Positions 46,925 through 57,509 of a DNA stretch of 64,000 nucleotides are shown here, one piece after another. The stretch covers positions 10,784,019 to 10,848,018 of the forward strand of contig NW_004624734.1 of NCBI RefSeq assembly GCF_000247695.1, read 5' to 3'. Both the position numbers and the translations under genes were made by a program. Below the pieces are notes generated by a model. The model worked only from the letters and a program-made list of their open reading frames with translations. It ran no database searches and was not told the DNA's origin. The DNA comes from Heterocephalus glaber (Eukaryota > Chordata > Mammalia > Rodentia > Bathyergidae). Numbering within the stretch: position 1 is the stretch's first letter; each line of letters starts with the position of its first letter.

Positions 46925-47800
46925 GTGTTTGCTGCTGGGGATCTTCCCCAAAGAATTAAAAGAATCATACCACTGTGATATATGTGCACCCATGGTCATA
47001 GCAGCACAGTTTGTAAATAGCTAAAACTTGGAAACAGCCCAAATGCCCATCAACTGGAGACTGGATAAAGAAAATGTGGTTTTTTAATAAAATGGAGTAC
47101 TACTCAGCCATAAAGAATGAGAAATTAGAGACATTTATAGCTAAGTGGATGCACATTGAGGCCATACTCTTAAGTGAAATAAATAGGACGCACATGAATA
47201 AATACCGAATAGTTTCTCTGGTGTGAGAAACTGAAAGTGTAAATAAGGACTAAATGTATAATAGGCAATGTGAAATAGGAAGAAAAGGGGCAAAGGGGAA
47301 GGAAGTGGGAGGGCTAGGGGAAAGGATAGAAGGGAATGGGATTAATATGAGAAAATGGAAAAATAGGAACAAAATCTTTGTAGATAGGGAGGACTGGAGG
47401 GGTTGAAGGGAGGGCTGGGCAAGGGTGAAAAATAAGAACCAAGAGAGACTATGTAAAGGTGCACATTTCCAATGATGAATGTCATTATATTGTATACCTA
47501 AAATGTACCAATGATTAGAATGAATAATCGATGATGCAAAATAGGAAGGAAAGGTCCAAAGGGGTAGGGGTAGTGGGAGGGGCAGGGGAAAGGAAAGAAG
47601 GGAAAGGAAAAATGATGAGAAATGGAAAAAATGGAAATAAAGTCTTTGTAAATAGGGAAGGGTGGAGGGGGTGAAGGGAGGGCTAGGAATGGGGAAAAAA
47701 TAAGAACCAAGGTGCATTATGTAAAGGTACAATTCCCAGTGAGAAATGTAATTGTGTTGTATACCTACAATGTACCAATAAAAGAGTTTAATATATATAT
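46925..47800 (+). mobile_element. 5'-truncated L1 with tandemly duplicated 3' UTR
   Basis: The ORF2 end is clear ('gtcatagcagcacagtttgtaaatagc', 'aaacagcccaaatgcccatcaac', gactggataaagaaaatgtg, 'tactactcagccataaagaatgagaaa', 'cttaagtgaaataaatagg'). Two copies of a purine-rich 3' UTR unit of about 260 bp follow (about 47255-47515 and 47520-47790). Each ends 'ttgtatacctaaaatgtaccaat' or similar, and the second then has 'aaaagagttt'. Confidence 0.8.
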
Positions 47801-47810
47801 ATTTGTGTTT

Positions 47811-47903
47811 GGACTGGGGATTTAGCTCACGGGTTCCGGCGCCTGCCTCGCAAATGCAAGGTCCCGAGTTCAATCCCCAGTACCAAAAAAAAAAAAAAAA
47901 AAA
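47811..47903 (+). mobile_element. ID-type SINE with TSD
   Basis: It contains ggactggggatttagctcac, 'ctgcctcgcaaatgcaaggtcccg', agttcaatccccagtacc and a pure A tail. The flank atttgtgttt reappears as attttgtgttt. Confidence 0.9.
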
Positions 47904-48506
47904 ATTTTGTGTTTTTAATTTATTTCTCCTACTAGAAAGTAAACTAAAGTCATAATTTTATTTATCATTGAATTTCCAAATCACCTAGTGTCATGTCTTG
48001 TACATAGTGAGTTCTGGGCTCTTGTTTATTGAACAAAGAAATTCAATTATATTCCATACAAATTGGGCTAAGTGCAATAGAGTGTATGAAGGGATTCTTG
48101 AAACCCATCAATCTAATGTAATTTTCACTTTTAAAATTTCTTAATGAGTATCTTTGGCCGAGAAGCAAAGAGCTACGTGACCATTGGCACATTTTGCTGC
48201 CTAAATATATGACAAGTGTAAAGTGCACTGGAAAATGTTCCAGTGTTCCAAGAAACAGAGATCCAATTTGTATCCTCTCGTAGGCACAATATCCAATGAC
48301 TAGAAAGTCTGTTCTCTAGTGAACAGAGCTTATCTACATGCTGGAGAGTTTTTAGTCCATACCCTAGTATGGAGATGTTTTCCATTTATGCCATTTGGGG
48401 ATAAAAATGGGGTGGCCTCATTTTTAATGTCTGGAGAGAGCAAGTAAGCCCAACCAGCACCTGGAAGGGGTTGACTGAGTTGTTACATGATTTATCTTCC
48501 CTCCAG

Positions 48507-48702
48507 TCGCTGTATGTGTCCTGCTGAAAATCCTGGTTGCAGAGAACAGCCCTTCACCATCTTGTTCCGGGACATGGATGTGGTGTCAGGCCGCTCTGTT
48601 CCCTCTGACATCTTCCAGATGCAAGCAACCACACGCTACCCTGGGGCCTATTACATTTTCCAGATCAAATCTGGGAATGAGGGTCGAGAATTCTATATGC
48701 GG
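48507..48702 (+). CDS. FBLN5: FBLN5 exon 10: last Cys of EGF 6 and start of fibulin C-terminal module
   Basis: This exon of 196 bp completes codon 330 (AA|T, Asn) and encodes residues 331-395. It begins RCMCPAENPGC, which supplies the sixth cysteine of EGF repeat 6, and continues through QPFTILFRDMDVVSGRSVP, ATTRYPGAYYIFQIKSGNEG and REFYMR. This starts the fibulin-type C-terminal domain, through which fibulin-5 binds LOXL1 and assembles on microfibrils. Differences from human by memory: Asp to Glu before QPF, Tyr to Phe in TILF, and Ala to Ser in SVPSD. The acceptor is tttatcttccctccag and the donor CGG|gtaaga; phases 2 in, 0 out. Confidence 0.97.
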
Positions 48703-48984
48703 GTAAGAAAGAGTGGTGTTGCCATTTTTAACAACGACCTTGTGTTATCTACCCTAGGAGTACTCATTGCCAGAAGAGGTAAGAATGCAGCTAGGAGGGA
48801 CAGGTGTGAAGAGAGAAGAGTCGGTGGGAGTAAGGAGCCCAAGGTCCTGGTTTCCATCACATTCTGAGTGGCCTTGTGAAGATGTTTTCCTTCACAAGCC
48901 CCAGAATCCTCATCTCTGAAACGAGAAGTTAGGCCAAGATGAAATTTTAGACTTTTTTTCCTCCTAAATCTCTGCAGGAGAGGC

Positions 48985-49095
48985 AGTCACATCTCCATTT
49001 ATCCATTCACCCATTTAACAAATAGTAATTATTAAGTACCTACTATGCATTTCTAGAAACTAAGGATCTAGCAATGAAGAAAATGTCCCTAAATC
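48985..49095 (+). repeat. L2/MIR3-like fragment
   Basis: 'ttaagtacctactatgcatttctag' and 'aaatccttgccctcatggtac' match the L2-type motif. Confidence 0.55.
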
Positions 49096-49124
49096 CTTGC
49101 CCTCATGGTACTTTTATGCCAGCA

Positions 49125-49345
49125 AGTGGCAAGTGTGGCTTACAGAAGCAGACTACTGCATTGTCCACTACAGTAGCCATATGACTCTTTAAATGAAATT
49201 TAAATAAAATTAAACATTTACCTCTTCCATGGAGCTGGCCACATTTATAAATGCTCCATAGTCAAGTGTGGCTACCATATCAGACAGCTCAGCTACCATT
49301 TTAGATAGCTTTCTCTGTCTTACACCCAGAGAAAGTTTGATTGGG
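49125..49345 (-). mobile_element. hAT-type MITE
   Basis: 'attgtccactacagtagccata', 'aatgaaatttaaataaaattaaac', ggccacatttataaatgctc and 'aagtgtggctaccatatcagacagc' show the inverted ends and AT-rich centre of a mammalian hAT MITE. Confidence 0.65.
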
Positions 49346-49624
49346 CAGCACTGACTTATCCATACCAATGGGAGGAAAAAAAAGTTTCAGAGCACATAGC
49401 CTAAAATGTGTCTTTTTAAAATAAATTGCATGCATGTAATGCCATGCCATGTATATTGTGATTTTCCTTGCCCATAATCCCTGGAGCCATCAGGCCTCTT
49501 TAGAGACCAGTGGCTGAGAGCAATGTTTGTTACCTTCCAGTGAATTTGGACATTTTCCAAAAATCAGGTTCCAGAGCTCCCTCTCCAAGGGACCTGTTTC
49601 AGAAGATGTTGAGAGAGGCCCAGT

Positions 49625-50085
49625 ATATTTGTTTCCTGCGGCTGCTGTAATAAATCACCACAAACTTAGTGGCTTAAAACAACAATTTCCTCTCTGTAGT
49701 TTTGGAGCCAAATGTCTAATGTTAGTTTCACTGGGCTGAAATCAAGGTGTTGGCAGGGCTGTTCTCCCTCCGGAGGCTGCAGGGAAGAATTCTTTTCTTA
49801 CCCGCTCTGGCTTCTGATGGCTACCAGCATTTCCTGACTGGCTTCATGACTCCAATCGGTGCCTCTGTGGTCACATTGTCTCCTCCTCTTCTGTGTGTCA
49901 AATCTTCATATACCACCTTCTTCTAAGGACACTTGTGATTAGACTTAGGGCCATCCAGACTCTCCCTGTATCCAGATCCTTGATCATATATATAAGGTCA
50001 TTTTTTCCTTTTAAGATAGCATTTACATGTTCTAAGAATTAGGGCCTGGATATCTTTGAAGGGGGCATGAGCCTTTACTTGTAGC
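49625..50085 (-). mobile_element. MLT1-type LTR, antisense
   Basis: 'ctgctgtaataaatcaccacaaac', 'agtggcttaaaacaacaatttcc', 'aatcaaggtgttggcagggctg', 'cttctaaggacacttgtgattag' and 'gatatctttgaagggggcatg' follow the antisense MLT1 order. Confidence 0.7.
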
Positions 50086-51269
50086 AGATACTGCATATGA
50101 TCCTCCAGGGTCACTATTGAAAGCTACACTCGGAAGGGTAGGCCCATGGAAATTACCCACTTGCACCAGGGACTGAGCCAATGGCCTATGAAAGAACACA
50201 TCTGAACTCTAGTCCCCCTCTCTCCATCCCATAGCAGAATCTTTCAATTTCTTCCTCTGGGGCTGGAAGTCTCAGAAGTAGCAAAGAGAACATTTTTAGA
50301 AAAGCCCCCATGAACAGTGTATCCTCACTAATGTATTTTTGGTAAGAAGCTAAAACAACCAGGTCATCAAGTGTGATCACATGATGGAGTTGGTGTAGAC
50401 CTGGCTCTGTAGATTAGAATACTAGGTTCAGGTTCATTGACTTTGGGGGAAGTTGGAATGAGTGAGGGGTAGAGGAGCTTCTAGAAGATGAAAAAGGCCA
50501 AGCCATGTGTCCATTCATCCATTCCCCCACCTCATTAGCACTGACTATCCTGCAGAAACCCACACCTGCAAAGCCTCTGTGCGCTGGGTGCCCGCTTAAG
50601 GTCAGCCCAAGAGGCTTTCTTGCATCTGGCCTCTTCCATCTGAACAGACCCAGTGGGTGCCAGTCATAGGATAAAAAGACAATTCCGTTAGGGTTTTAAA
50701 ACATCACCATGGCTATCTCCTGCCTGAGGGTTCCTCAACTCTGAGCAGGGCAGGAGGTCTGCAGAGGGGAGTTGTCTAGGCAACATGTCACTCACCTGGA
50801 CACCACCCATTAAAATCCCCCTGGACCCTAATGGTTCCTGTGGTGGCTGACTTGAGAGAGGTGCCTAGTGATGGTGGGAAAATGAGATTGTCCTGTAGCT
50901 GGAGTTGACAGGAGGGCAATTCCCTTCCTAAAAACTTCCTCCTGTGCTCTGCTCTTGAAGGACTTTAATGCTTTAGTATTTATTCAAAAAACATGTAAGG
51001 ACATAAGGTCATAGGCCTGCCATGAAAATGGTTAAACTTAAGGGTGAGAAGGTGGCTCTTGGCCTAAAAGTTCCCAGGCTACATCTGAAAAGAGAAAAAA
51101 AGACTTGGGGTGGGGCTCTGGAAAGCCACTGGGCATGGGAGCAGGAAGACAGAGAAACTGACCAGATAAGCCTGGTCTTCCTCATGTCCAGGATGTCCAA
51201 AGCTGCAGGGCCCTCCCAGCAGGCCACTCACAGGTGTTTAATGTGAGCCGTGGGGCCAGGCTGACTTGT

Positions 51270-51420
51270 GTCTCTCTGTGTTCTTCAGTTTACCCCAACC
51301 ATGGTTACCTAGCCTCCCTGGGCCTCAATTTCCTGTCTGTTCAGAAGAGACCATACCCGTATTTACCTTGGGATTAGATGAGACCAGCTACTCAGCGCAG
51401 TGCCTGAAACACAGAATGAC
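51270..51420 (+). repeat. MIR fragment
   Basis: 'gcctccctgggcctcaatttcctgtctg' and 'gcgcagtgcctgaaacacag' fit MIR. Confidence 0.6.
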
Positions 51421-52349
51421 TTTTTGTCAAACAGCTGGGGTTTGGCAGTGGTGAAATGGTCAAGGACTTCCCCTTTCTCTCACTGCTGGCACACACTGAA
51501 GTGACATCTCAGGTTGCTTCTCTAGCATGAAGGCATATTCATTTACTGTGGAGTTATCTCATTCTTTCTCATCAAAAGTCCCTGCTGGTTTAAGTGGAAC
51601 TTCAACCTCTCAGTTTCCCATTCAGTGTGACATTTCTCCCTGCCCTTGTATCAGAGTAGGCATGCGTGTGGTTGGCCTCTGTACAGGCTTCCTCTTCCCC
51701 TTGCAGCAAGGACAGAGCTGATTCTAGCTTCTCCAGGATGGTGGGAGTGCAGATGATGGAAAGGGAAAGGTTGGGAGGACAAGGGTCTTACTAGATCGTT
51801 GCCCTGGTAGCCAGGTGTTGATGTCCTCTCTGAGGAAGACACCCAAATGCTCTTCCGTCCACAAAACAGCCTTGAAAGGTTTTTGGAAATTTTCCTGAGG
51901 ACGTCACACTGTCAGTCCCTGATGTGAGTAATAGGGTCACTGGTTGGCCACCTGACACCTTAAGCCTTTTGCCCCTCTTTCTGTGTCCATACAGACTTTT
52001 GATAGTGCAGGTATGTCATTGCACCCATACACAAGGCCTTTACATTGCTCTTTAGAATGTGGGATGTTTTACCTATTTTTCTAGCTTTGGAGTCTGAGCA
52101 GAAGTTTAGATGCCAAGAAGTCTACTTTAACACTCAGTAACAATTCAATATTAATATTGTATAGATACTGTTTTTGCCACTGCTGCTGCTGCTGCTATGT
52201 CTATGCTACCCAGGAGACTGGAGCATCATGTGACAGACTGGGCTGGATGGCTGTTCAGACTCTCCCACCATGAGATTCACTGATTTAGTTACAAGCATTT
52301 GGAAGGAGAATTTCACTCAGCAGGCAAGCCACACACATCCACTTGCATA

Positions 52350-52443
52350 TGCACACACACTCACACACACACACACAAGCACTGCAAACATGCATTCATC
52401 GGCACATACATGTACATACACCACATACATACATACATACATG
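52350..52443. repeat. (CA)n and (CATA)n simple repeats
   Basis: CA units lie at about 52351-52377 and ATAC/CATA units at about 52403-52442. Confidence 0.9.
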
Positions 52444-52779
52444 TCCACATGCATATCCTTTCACAGCCCTGTTGGCAGTCTGTCTTACGCTGAGCTCTGG
52501 ACAGAGGACTAGGGATTAACTTTCACCAGGTGAAAGACTCGGGAGCACAGTTGGGGCCAGAAGGAGGAGGGTGATCACAGGGTTCAGACTGTGCCAAAGA
52601 GTGTTTCCTCTGTGACATGCATGGATCAGGTGGCAGGGCCAAGGGAAGCTGACTTGCTGCATCCAGCCTGCTTGGACAATGCCATCACACAAGTTGACTC
52701 AGAGCAAACCTGAATGCATGCGGTAGCAGAGCCAAAGATCTGGTGGGCTCTTTGCAGCTTTCTCCTGTTTCAGCCAACT

Positions 52780-52915
52780 CCATCAGCATTGATTCATTCA
52801 TTCATGTGCATCCTTCTATCACCATCATTTATATGATACCACTGTCCATGGATATATGAGTCAGGTGCTGAGAATTGGGAAACAGGTTGTGGCTTCTGCC
52901 CTTGAGGAACCCACA
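52780..52915 (+). repeat. L2-like fragment
   Basis: 'attgattcattcattcatgtgc', 'gagtcaggtgctgagaattggg' and 'ggcttctgcccttgaggaaccc' match the L2-type motif. Confidence 0.5.
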
Positions 52916-53049
52916 CACACGCTATAGTGGGTGGGGTGGGGATAGGCTAGCAAACACAACATGGAGTGGTGATTCTAGAGTCAGGTAAGGGCTGTGGGAT
53001 GATAGGGAATTTAAGGAATTGGAGTGGTATCGAGACCTTACCGTAGAAC

Positions 53050-53205
53050 ACAGTGATTAGAAGCCTGACTTTTGGAGTCAGATACTCTAGTGCCATTCAC
53101 TAGTGTTGTGACCTTGTGTAGTATCCTTAACATACTTACAGCATAGGGTTATGAGGATTAAATAAGAAATGTATGAAAGGTAGCTGAATGCCTGGCAGCA
53201 TATCA
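53050..53205 (+). repeat. MIR SINE
   Basis: 'cagtgattagaagcctgacttttggagtcagatac', gttgtgaccttgtgtagtat and 'agggttatgaggattaaataag' are in MIR order. Confidence 0.8.
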
Positions 53206-54194
53206 TTGTCATCATTTTGAACTACTGACCACTGAGGACCAGGGGCTCTTGGAGGGTATTTCACTTATGTCCAGGCTCTGCCCTAAAAGCTGAAAGTGGA
53301 GTGAGAAGTGGCTGTCCTCAGCTATTCTGGGAGGCTCTTGAGCCCTCCCAGGTACTTGTGAGCAGGTCTTTCTCAGGATGCTGCAGCTGTGAGCCAAGCA
53401 GAGATTGGACTCAGTGACCTCTAAATGGAAGTCTAGTCTGGACACATTTATCAGGAAATCCCAGAAGAACAATTTGGAAGTTTCTACTTGTTCTACCACC
53501 TTCTTCCTGATGGTTGGCTCTGTAAATGACCCTCCAGAGGGCTGCCCATGGCTCAAGGTCCTGAACCCTAAGCCTGTGTTTATACAAACAGTAAGAGCTG
53601 GTGAGATGTTTATATGTCAAAGCCATTGGCATCTCCCTCTGTGGCTGTACCCTCTGCAGTCCTGGCCCAGGGCTCTGAGGTTTTGAAAGGATTGACAAGG
53701 AAGTCCAAAAGATCCTCTTTGTGAGTAAGTGCCAATTACGTGGATGCTGACGGGAACACACAAAGCCAATGCCAAGAGGAAATTGTGGCTGTAAGGCTGC
53801 TGATAGCCCAACAGACAGTGGAGATCCCAGCACCTGGCCTGCACCTGTTGGCCATCCCTGCCCTTGTCTTACCTGTAGTAACCCTTGAGAGATGTTCAGA
53901 ACTTTATAGAGAGGCCTCCCTTTAAGGAGACAGAATAAATGCCTGGTGTGGCTTTACACAAGCCAAGTTCCCTGATTTCATGGAGATTATTGCTTTCATT
54001 TTCTGGGCACAGGGCTGTGTTCTTCAGCTTCTGGGAAGTGATTGTCCAGCCCATCCCTGTTTCCCCCACATTATTTCCCCCACAGATGCTCTATATCTCT
54101 CATTGCACCAACCCAGAGTATCTCTCATTTAGGACCGTACTATGGATAAAGAAGAACAATGCACGGTCTCTTCTGATATTTGTTGTGTAGTAAA

Positions 54195-54350
54195 AGTGGG
54201 CTAGGGCTTGGAGTCAGACAGAAAACTCTGCGTGAAAGCTTCTCAGCTCTGCCCCTGACTAGCTGGGTGACCCTAAGAAATTAGTTAACATTGCTGGACC
54301 TCAGTTTTATTATTTCTAAAATGGAGAAATAATGAGATATACTTTTGGGG
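54195..54350 (+). repeat. MIR SINE
   Basis: 'gggcttggagtcagacagaaaactc', 'gactagctgggtgaccctaag' and 'cctcagttttattatttctaaaatggag' are in MIR order. Its 3' part appears to resume at about 54550-54650 (gatgaaataagtagat...gtgctcaactgatg) beyond a MER5-like insertion. Confidence 0.8.
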
Positions 54351-54394
54351 CAGCCCTTAGACAAGAGCATCTGGAGTCTCCTGGTGTGGTCCTG

Positions 54395-54565
54395 TGCTTT
54401 TAGATCAGCACTTTTTAATTGCTATCGTGCACACAGATCACCTGCTAAGCTATAGATTCTGGCTCAGTAGAGGAGGCCCAAGATTCTGCATTTCTAACAA
54501 GCTACTCAGTAATAATGATGCTGGTCCAGGGACCACATTTTGAGTAGTGAGGTCTTTTAGGGTTT
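54395..54565. mobile_element. MER5-like hAT MITE inside a MIR
   Basis: 'cgtgcacacagatcacctgc', 'agattctgcatttctaacaagctac' and 'tgctggtccagggaccacattttgagtag' match MER5. It splits the MIR described above, so it inserted later. Confidence 0.7.
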
Positions 54566-55021
54566 TTATAAGGATGAAATAAGTAGATATAAATAAAAGT
54601 GGCTGGAGGAGTGTCTCACACATACTGGGTGCTCAACTGATGTCATTCCTCTCTCCCTACCTCCTTGAAAGTGCTAGAAAAAAATTCTATGGAGGAGAAA
54701 AGCTCACATGAAATTATTAGGATCTCAGTGATAAGGTCATGGAAAGGTGACCCGGGTGCTGACTACAGTGTTTTGAGACATGGGCTTCTAATAAATTTCA
54801 CTTTTCCCAAGAATTATCTAAAAGTGTAATGAATTGCACAGATCTTGGAATGGGCCCCTGAAATTGTTAGTTTTTAAAAAAATACACCAGGTGCTTTTGA
54901 TGGTATTTGTTTGGAAGACCGATCTGGTCCAAAACCTCATTTTAGAGATGAGGCCCAGAGAGGTGACATGACCTCATCTCAGGCAGTAAGTTTAATCAAA
55001 AATTTGTTTATTCATTCAAGA

Positions 55022-55362
55022 TTTACAGTTGCCTCTTGGTATCTGCAAGGGATTGGTTCCAGGATCCCCAGGGATACCAAAATATGCTGCTATTCCATTC
55101 CCTTATTAAAATCCCATAGTATTTGCATAAAACCTATGTGCATCCTCCTGTATACTTTAAGTCATCTCTGGATCACTTATAATATATAATACTACATAAA
55201 TTCCATGTAAGTAATTGCTATACTCTATTGTTTAGGTAACGATGTCACAAGAAAAGTCTCACATTGTCAGTACAGATGTAGTTTTTCCCCCCATGAAGAT
55301 TTCTGATTCATGATTGGTTGAACCCAAAGATACAGAACCCATAAGTATGGAGGGCTGACTGT
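55022..55362 (+). mobile_element. Tigger-type MITE (second family), copy 2
   Basis: It starts acagttgcctcttggtatct with 'gggattggttccaggatcccc', has 'gtgcatcctcctgtatactttaagtcatctc', and ends 'gattggttgaacccaaagatac...ggagggctgactgta'. It is homologous to 24268-24605. Confidence 0.85.
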
Positions 55363-55741
55363 ATTTTCTGAACACCTACTGTGTTCAAGACACTGTACTG
55401 TAAAAGGATTCTCCTTATCCAGAAGGAACTCAGACCTCAGACACAGACCAAAGAGTTATCATACATAGTTATTTACAGTAATAAATGCTTTCTGTCCTAT
55501 AAAAAGGCCCAACAAAAACTAAGAAATCAGGGAAGGTCCCCTTAGGAAAGAATTAGGAAAGAGCCAATTGGGGAGTGGGCAAAGCCAGGGGAAGAGGACA
55601 ACACCATGGAGGCACTAAGAGGATGCCACGGTGACTGAAGTGAGTGAGGGAGAATATTCTGGTTCAGGTGCAGAGCCACCAGCCAGGCCTTTTTCTTACA
55701 TCACACCTTCCCTAACTAGTGTTCCCTGGTTCTGTCCACAG

Positions 55742-55903
55742 CAAACAGGCCCCATCAGTGCCACCCTGGTGATGACTCGTCCCATCAAAGGGCCACGGGA
55801 CATCCAGCTAGACTTGGAGATGATCACTGTCAACACAGTCATCAACTTTAGAGGCAGCTCTGTGATCCGACTGCGGATATATGTGTCACAGTACCCATTC
55901 TGA
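55742..55903 (+). CDS. FBLN5: FBLN5 exon 11: end of fibulin C-terminal module and stop
   Basis: This terminal coding part encodes residues 396-448, starting QTGPISATLVMTRPIKGPRD and ending LRIYVSQYPF, then TGA at 55901-55903. It completes the C-terminal domain that binds LOXL1 and microfibril components. The only difference from human that I recall is Glu to Asp in GPRD, as in mouse. The acceptor is ggttctgtccacag; phase 0. With the six upstream exons the frame is open throughout and the total matches the family length of 448 if the missing 126 residues lie upstream. Confidence 0.97.
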   Translation, partial: QTGPISATLVMTRPIKGPRDIQLDLEMITVNTVINFRGSSVIRLRIYVSQYPF

Positions 55904-56704
55904 GCCTCAAGCTGGCCTTGGACACTGCCTCTCACAAGCGCGAAGGGACAGGACAAGAGAGGAAACAAGAGAAAGAATGACAGCGAGGCAGAGGTCGTGC
56001 CTTTCCTGCTGAACGTTTTCCTAAGGAGTCAGCACCAGGTGTCCTGACTCATGCTGTACTATGCAGACCTGTCGCTCTGAAGGACACCTGCCCTCAGTTC
56101 CTAGGATGCAGTTATCAAAAATGCAGTTATCATCATTGGCCTCCTTGTGAGGTCATTGGTGATTCTTCAAGGCCTTCAGTTTATTTCCATCTTTTTCAAA
56201 GAAAATAGATTCACTTTGCTGGGGTATGAGTCTATGTTCAAAGACTGTGAGCAGCTTGCTCTCACCTCTAGCACTCCTGCCCCTGTCTCTCTCTGTGTTG
56301 CTGCTTTGCAAAGGTCTCAAGAGCTTGTTGGGGACGCTGGGTATAGCTAGTTTGTTTCTTGCGTGTACTGAGAAGGCTATGGAAACAAACCACAGCAGGA
56401 TCTAAGGGTTTTTAAAGAATCTATTTCAAAGCCACATCTGGTATTTTCAGCCATAAAAGTTTTACTTGTCCTTAAATTCGTATAACTGTTTAATCATTTC
56501 TTGCTCATTTTGAGTATTTTTTTAAGTAAGTGGTAGAATTCCTTCAACAGGCCTTCAGACACATGTTATGGTCTGTCTTCTCAAACCCAGCCTCCTCTCT
56601 ATTTTAGCCCAATGTTGTGTTTTGTTTTGTTTTTGAGGACCCCTTAATCATGCTTTCTTGAGAATTTTTACCCAACTGATTGGAAGGCAGAAGTCTCCAA
56701 ACTG

Positions 56705-56710
56705 ATTAAA
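56705..56710 (+). promoter_or_regulatory. FBLN5: Poly(A) signal ATTAAA, proximal
   Basis: ATTAAA lies about 800 bases after the stop and is followed about 20 bases later by a T/G-rich stretch (cttttgtttggttc), the usual downstream element. Confidence 0.5.
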
Positions 56711-57021
56711 TATTTGAAGAGATCTTTTGTTTGGTTCATTTTGACACCATAGATGATTCAGCACTTTAGGTTGGGGTTAGTTCTGTTTAAACCATTTATT
56801 GTGCATTGGCCTGGAAAATTCTCCAGAGAGCTGGTTCATTCTCCATGACTGGAACAAATGGATAGAAGGTGGGGGTCGGTAAAATGGGGGTGGTGGAGAC
56901 AGTAGGGGGAAGCATCAACCTCAAGTCCTATTTTATGCAATTAGAACAGCACTAACCATTTCTCTGTTATGTGGACTTTTTTTGAGTACTTTCCCAGGAC
57001 AAGAATGTATTAAAGTCACTG

Positions 57022-57205
57022 TAGACCAGTGGCCCTCAAACCTGACTGCAAAGAAGGATAACTGGTAAAACTTTGAAGAAAATGCTGATTCTCTAGGATT
57101 CACCCCTTGGAGACTCCAATGACAATGGTCTTTGTTAGGGCCTGGAGATCAGAATTTCTGAAAACTAATCAAAAGCTCGAGTTGAGAATGCATTGTTAGG
57201 ACTCC
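57022..57205. mobile_element. MER5-like hAT MITE in or near the 3' UTR
   Basis: 'gaccagtggccctcaaacctgac', 'gaaaatgctgattctctagg', 'gatcagaatttctgaaaac' and gttgagaatgcattgttagg fit MER5. Confidence 0.65.
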
Positions 57206-57503
57206 TTGAGAAGTAGATAAAGGTGACCCAAGCCCTGGCCACTGTGCCCTTGATGACTTTGCAGTTCATCATTCCTTTTCCTGATCAGAGTCTGGATTTC
57301 CTTCGACTCTTAGGACCCCTGGCAGGGACAACATGCATCGACAGCACAGGCGCAGGCTGGAGAACGGGTCTGGGCAGCTGCCTTCATGACTCTTCCCAGG
57401 AATGGAGGTTTCTGAAGGAGAAAATGTGCTCCTCTAGAGCTGAGGCTGACTCTACTGGCTCCATCTGTGGATGCTCCTGTCCCAGCTGTTGGTGATGTTA
57501 TTT

Positions 57504-57509
57504 ATTAAA
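57504..57509 (+). promoter_or_regulatory. FBLN5: Poly(A) signal ATTAAA, distal
   Basis: ATTAAA in 'tttattaaagacc' is followed by a G/T-rich element (tggtgccgtggctgtgctc). Confidence 0.5.

Larger units (their letters stand above)
43697..48506 (+). other. FBLN5: FBLN5 intron 9
   Basis: This phase-2 intron of 4,810 bp is the most heavily invaded region of the window. It holds a rearranged L1 (44075-44610) with a tiny ID insertion, a (CA)n, three ID SINEs and an L1 3' end with a duplicated UTR (46925-47800). I see nothing assignable at about 45.1-46.5 or 47.95-48.5 kb. Confidence 0.9.
48703..55741 (+). other. FBLN5: FBLN5 intron 10
   Basis: The last and longest complete intron in the window (7,039 bp, phase 0). 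It contains a hAT MITE (49125-49345), an antisense MLT1 (49625-50085), MIR and L2 fragments, simple repeats at 52.35-52.44 kb, a MER5-like element (54395-54565) and a Tigger-type MITE (55022-55362). Nothing assignable at 50.1-51.2, 51.5-52.3 or 53.2-54.2 kb. Confidence 0.9.

Noticed and set aside
47250..47873. 207-codon - strand frame
   Set aside because: It is the antisense of the L1 purine-rich 3' UTR and of an ID SINE, which gives Phe/Ser/Pro repeats.
48703..48867. Possible read-through extension of exon 10
   Set aside because: The frame stays open for about 55 codons, but cgg|gtaaga is a strong donor and exon 11 continues the known protein in frame.
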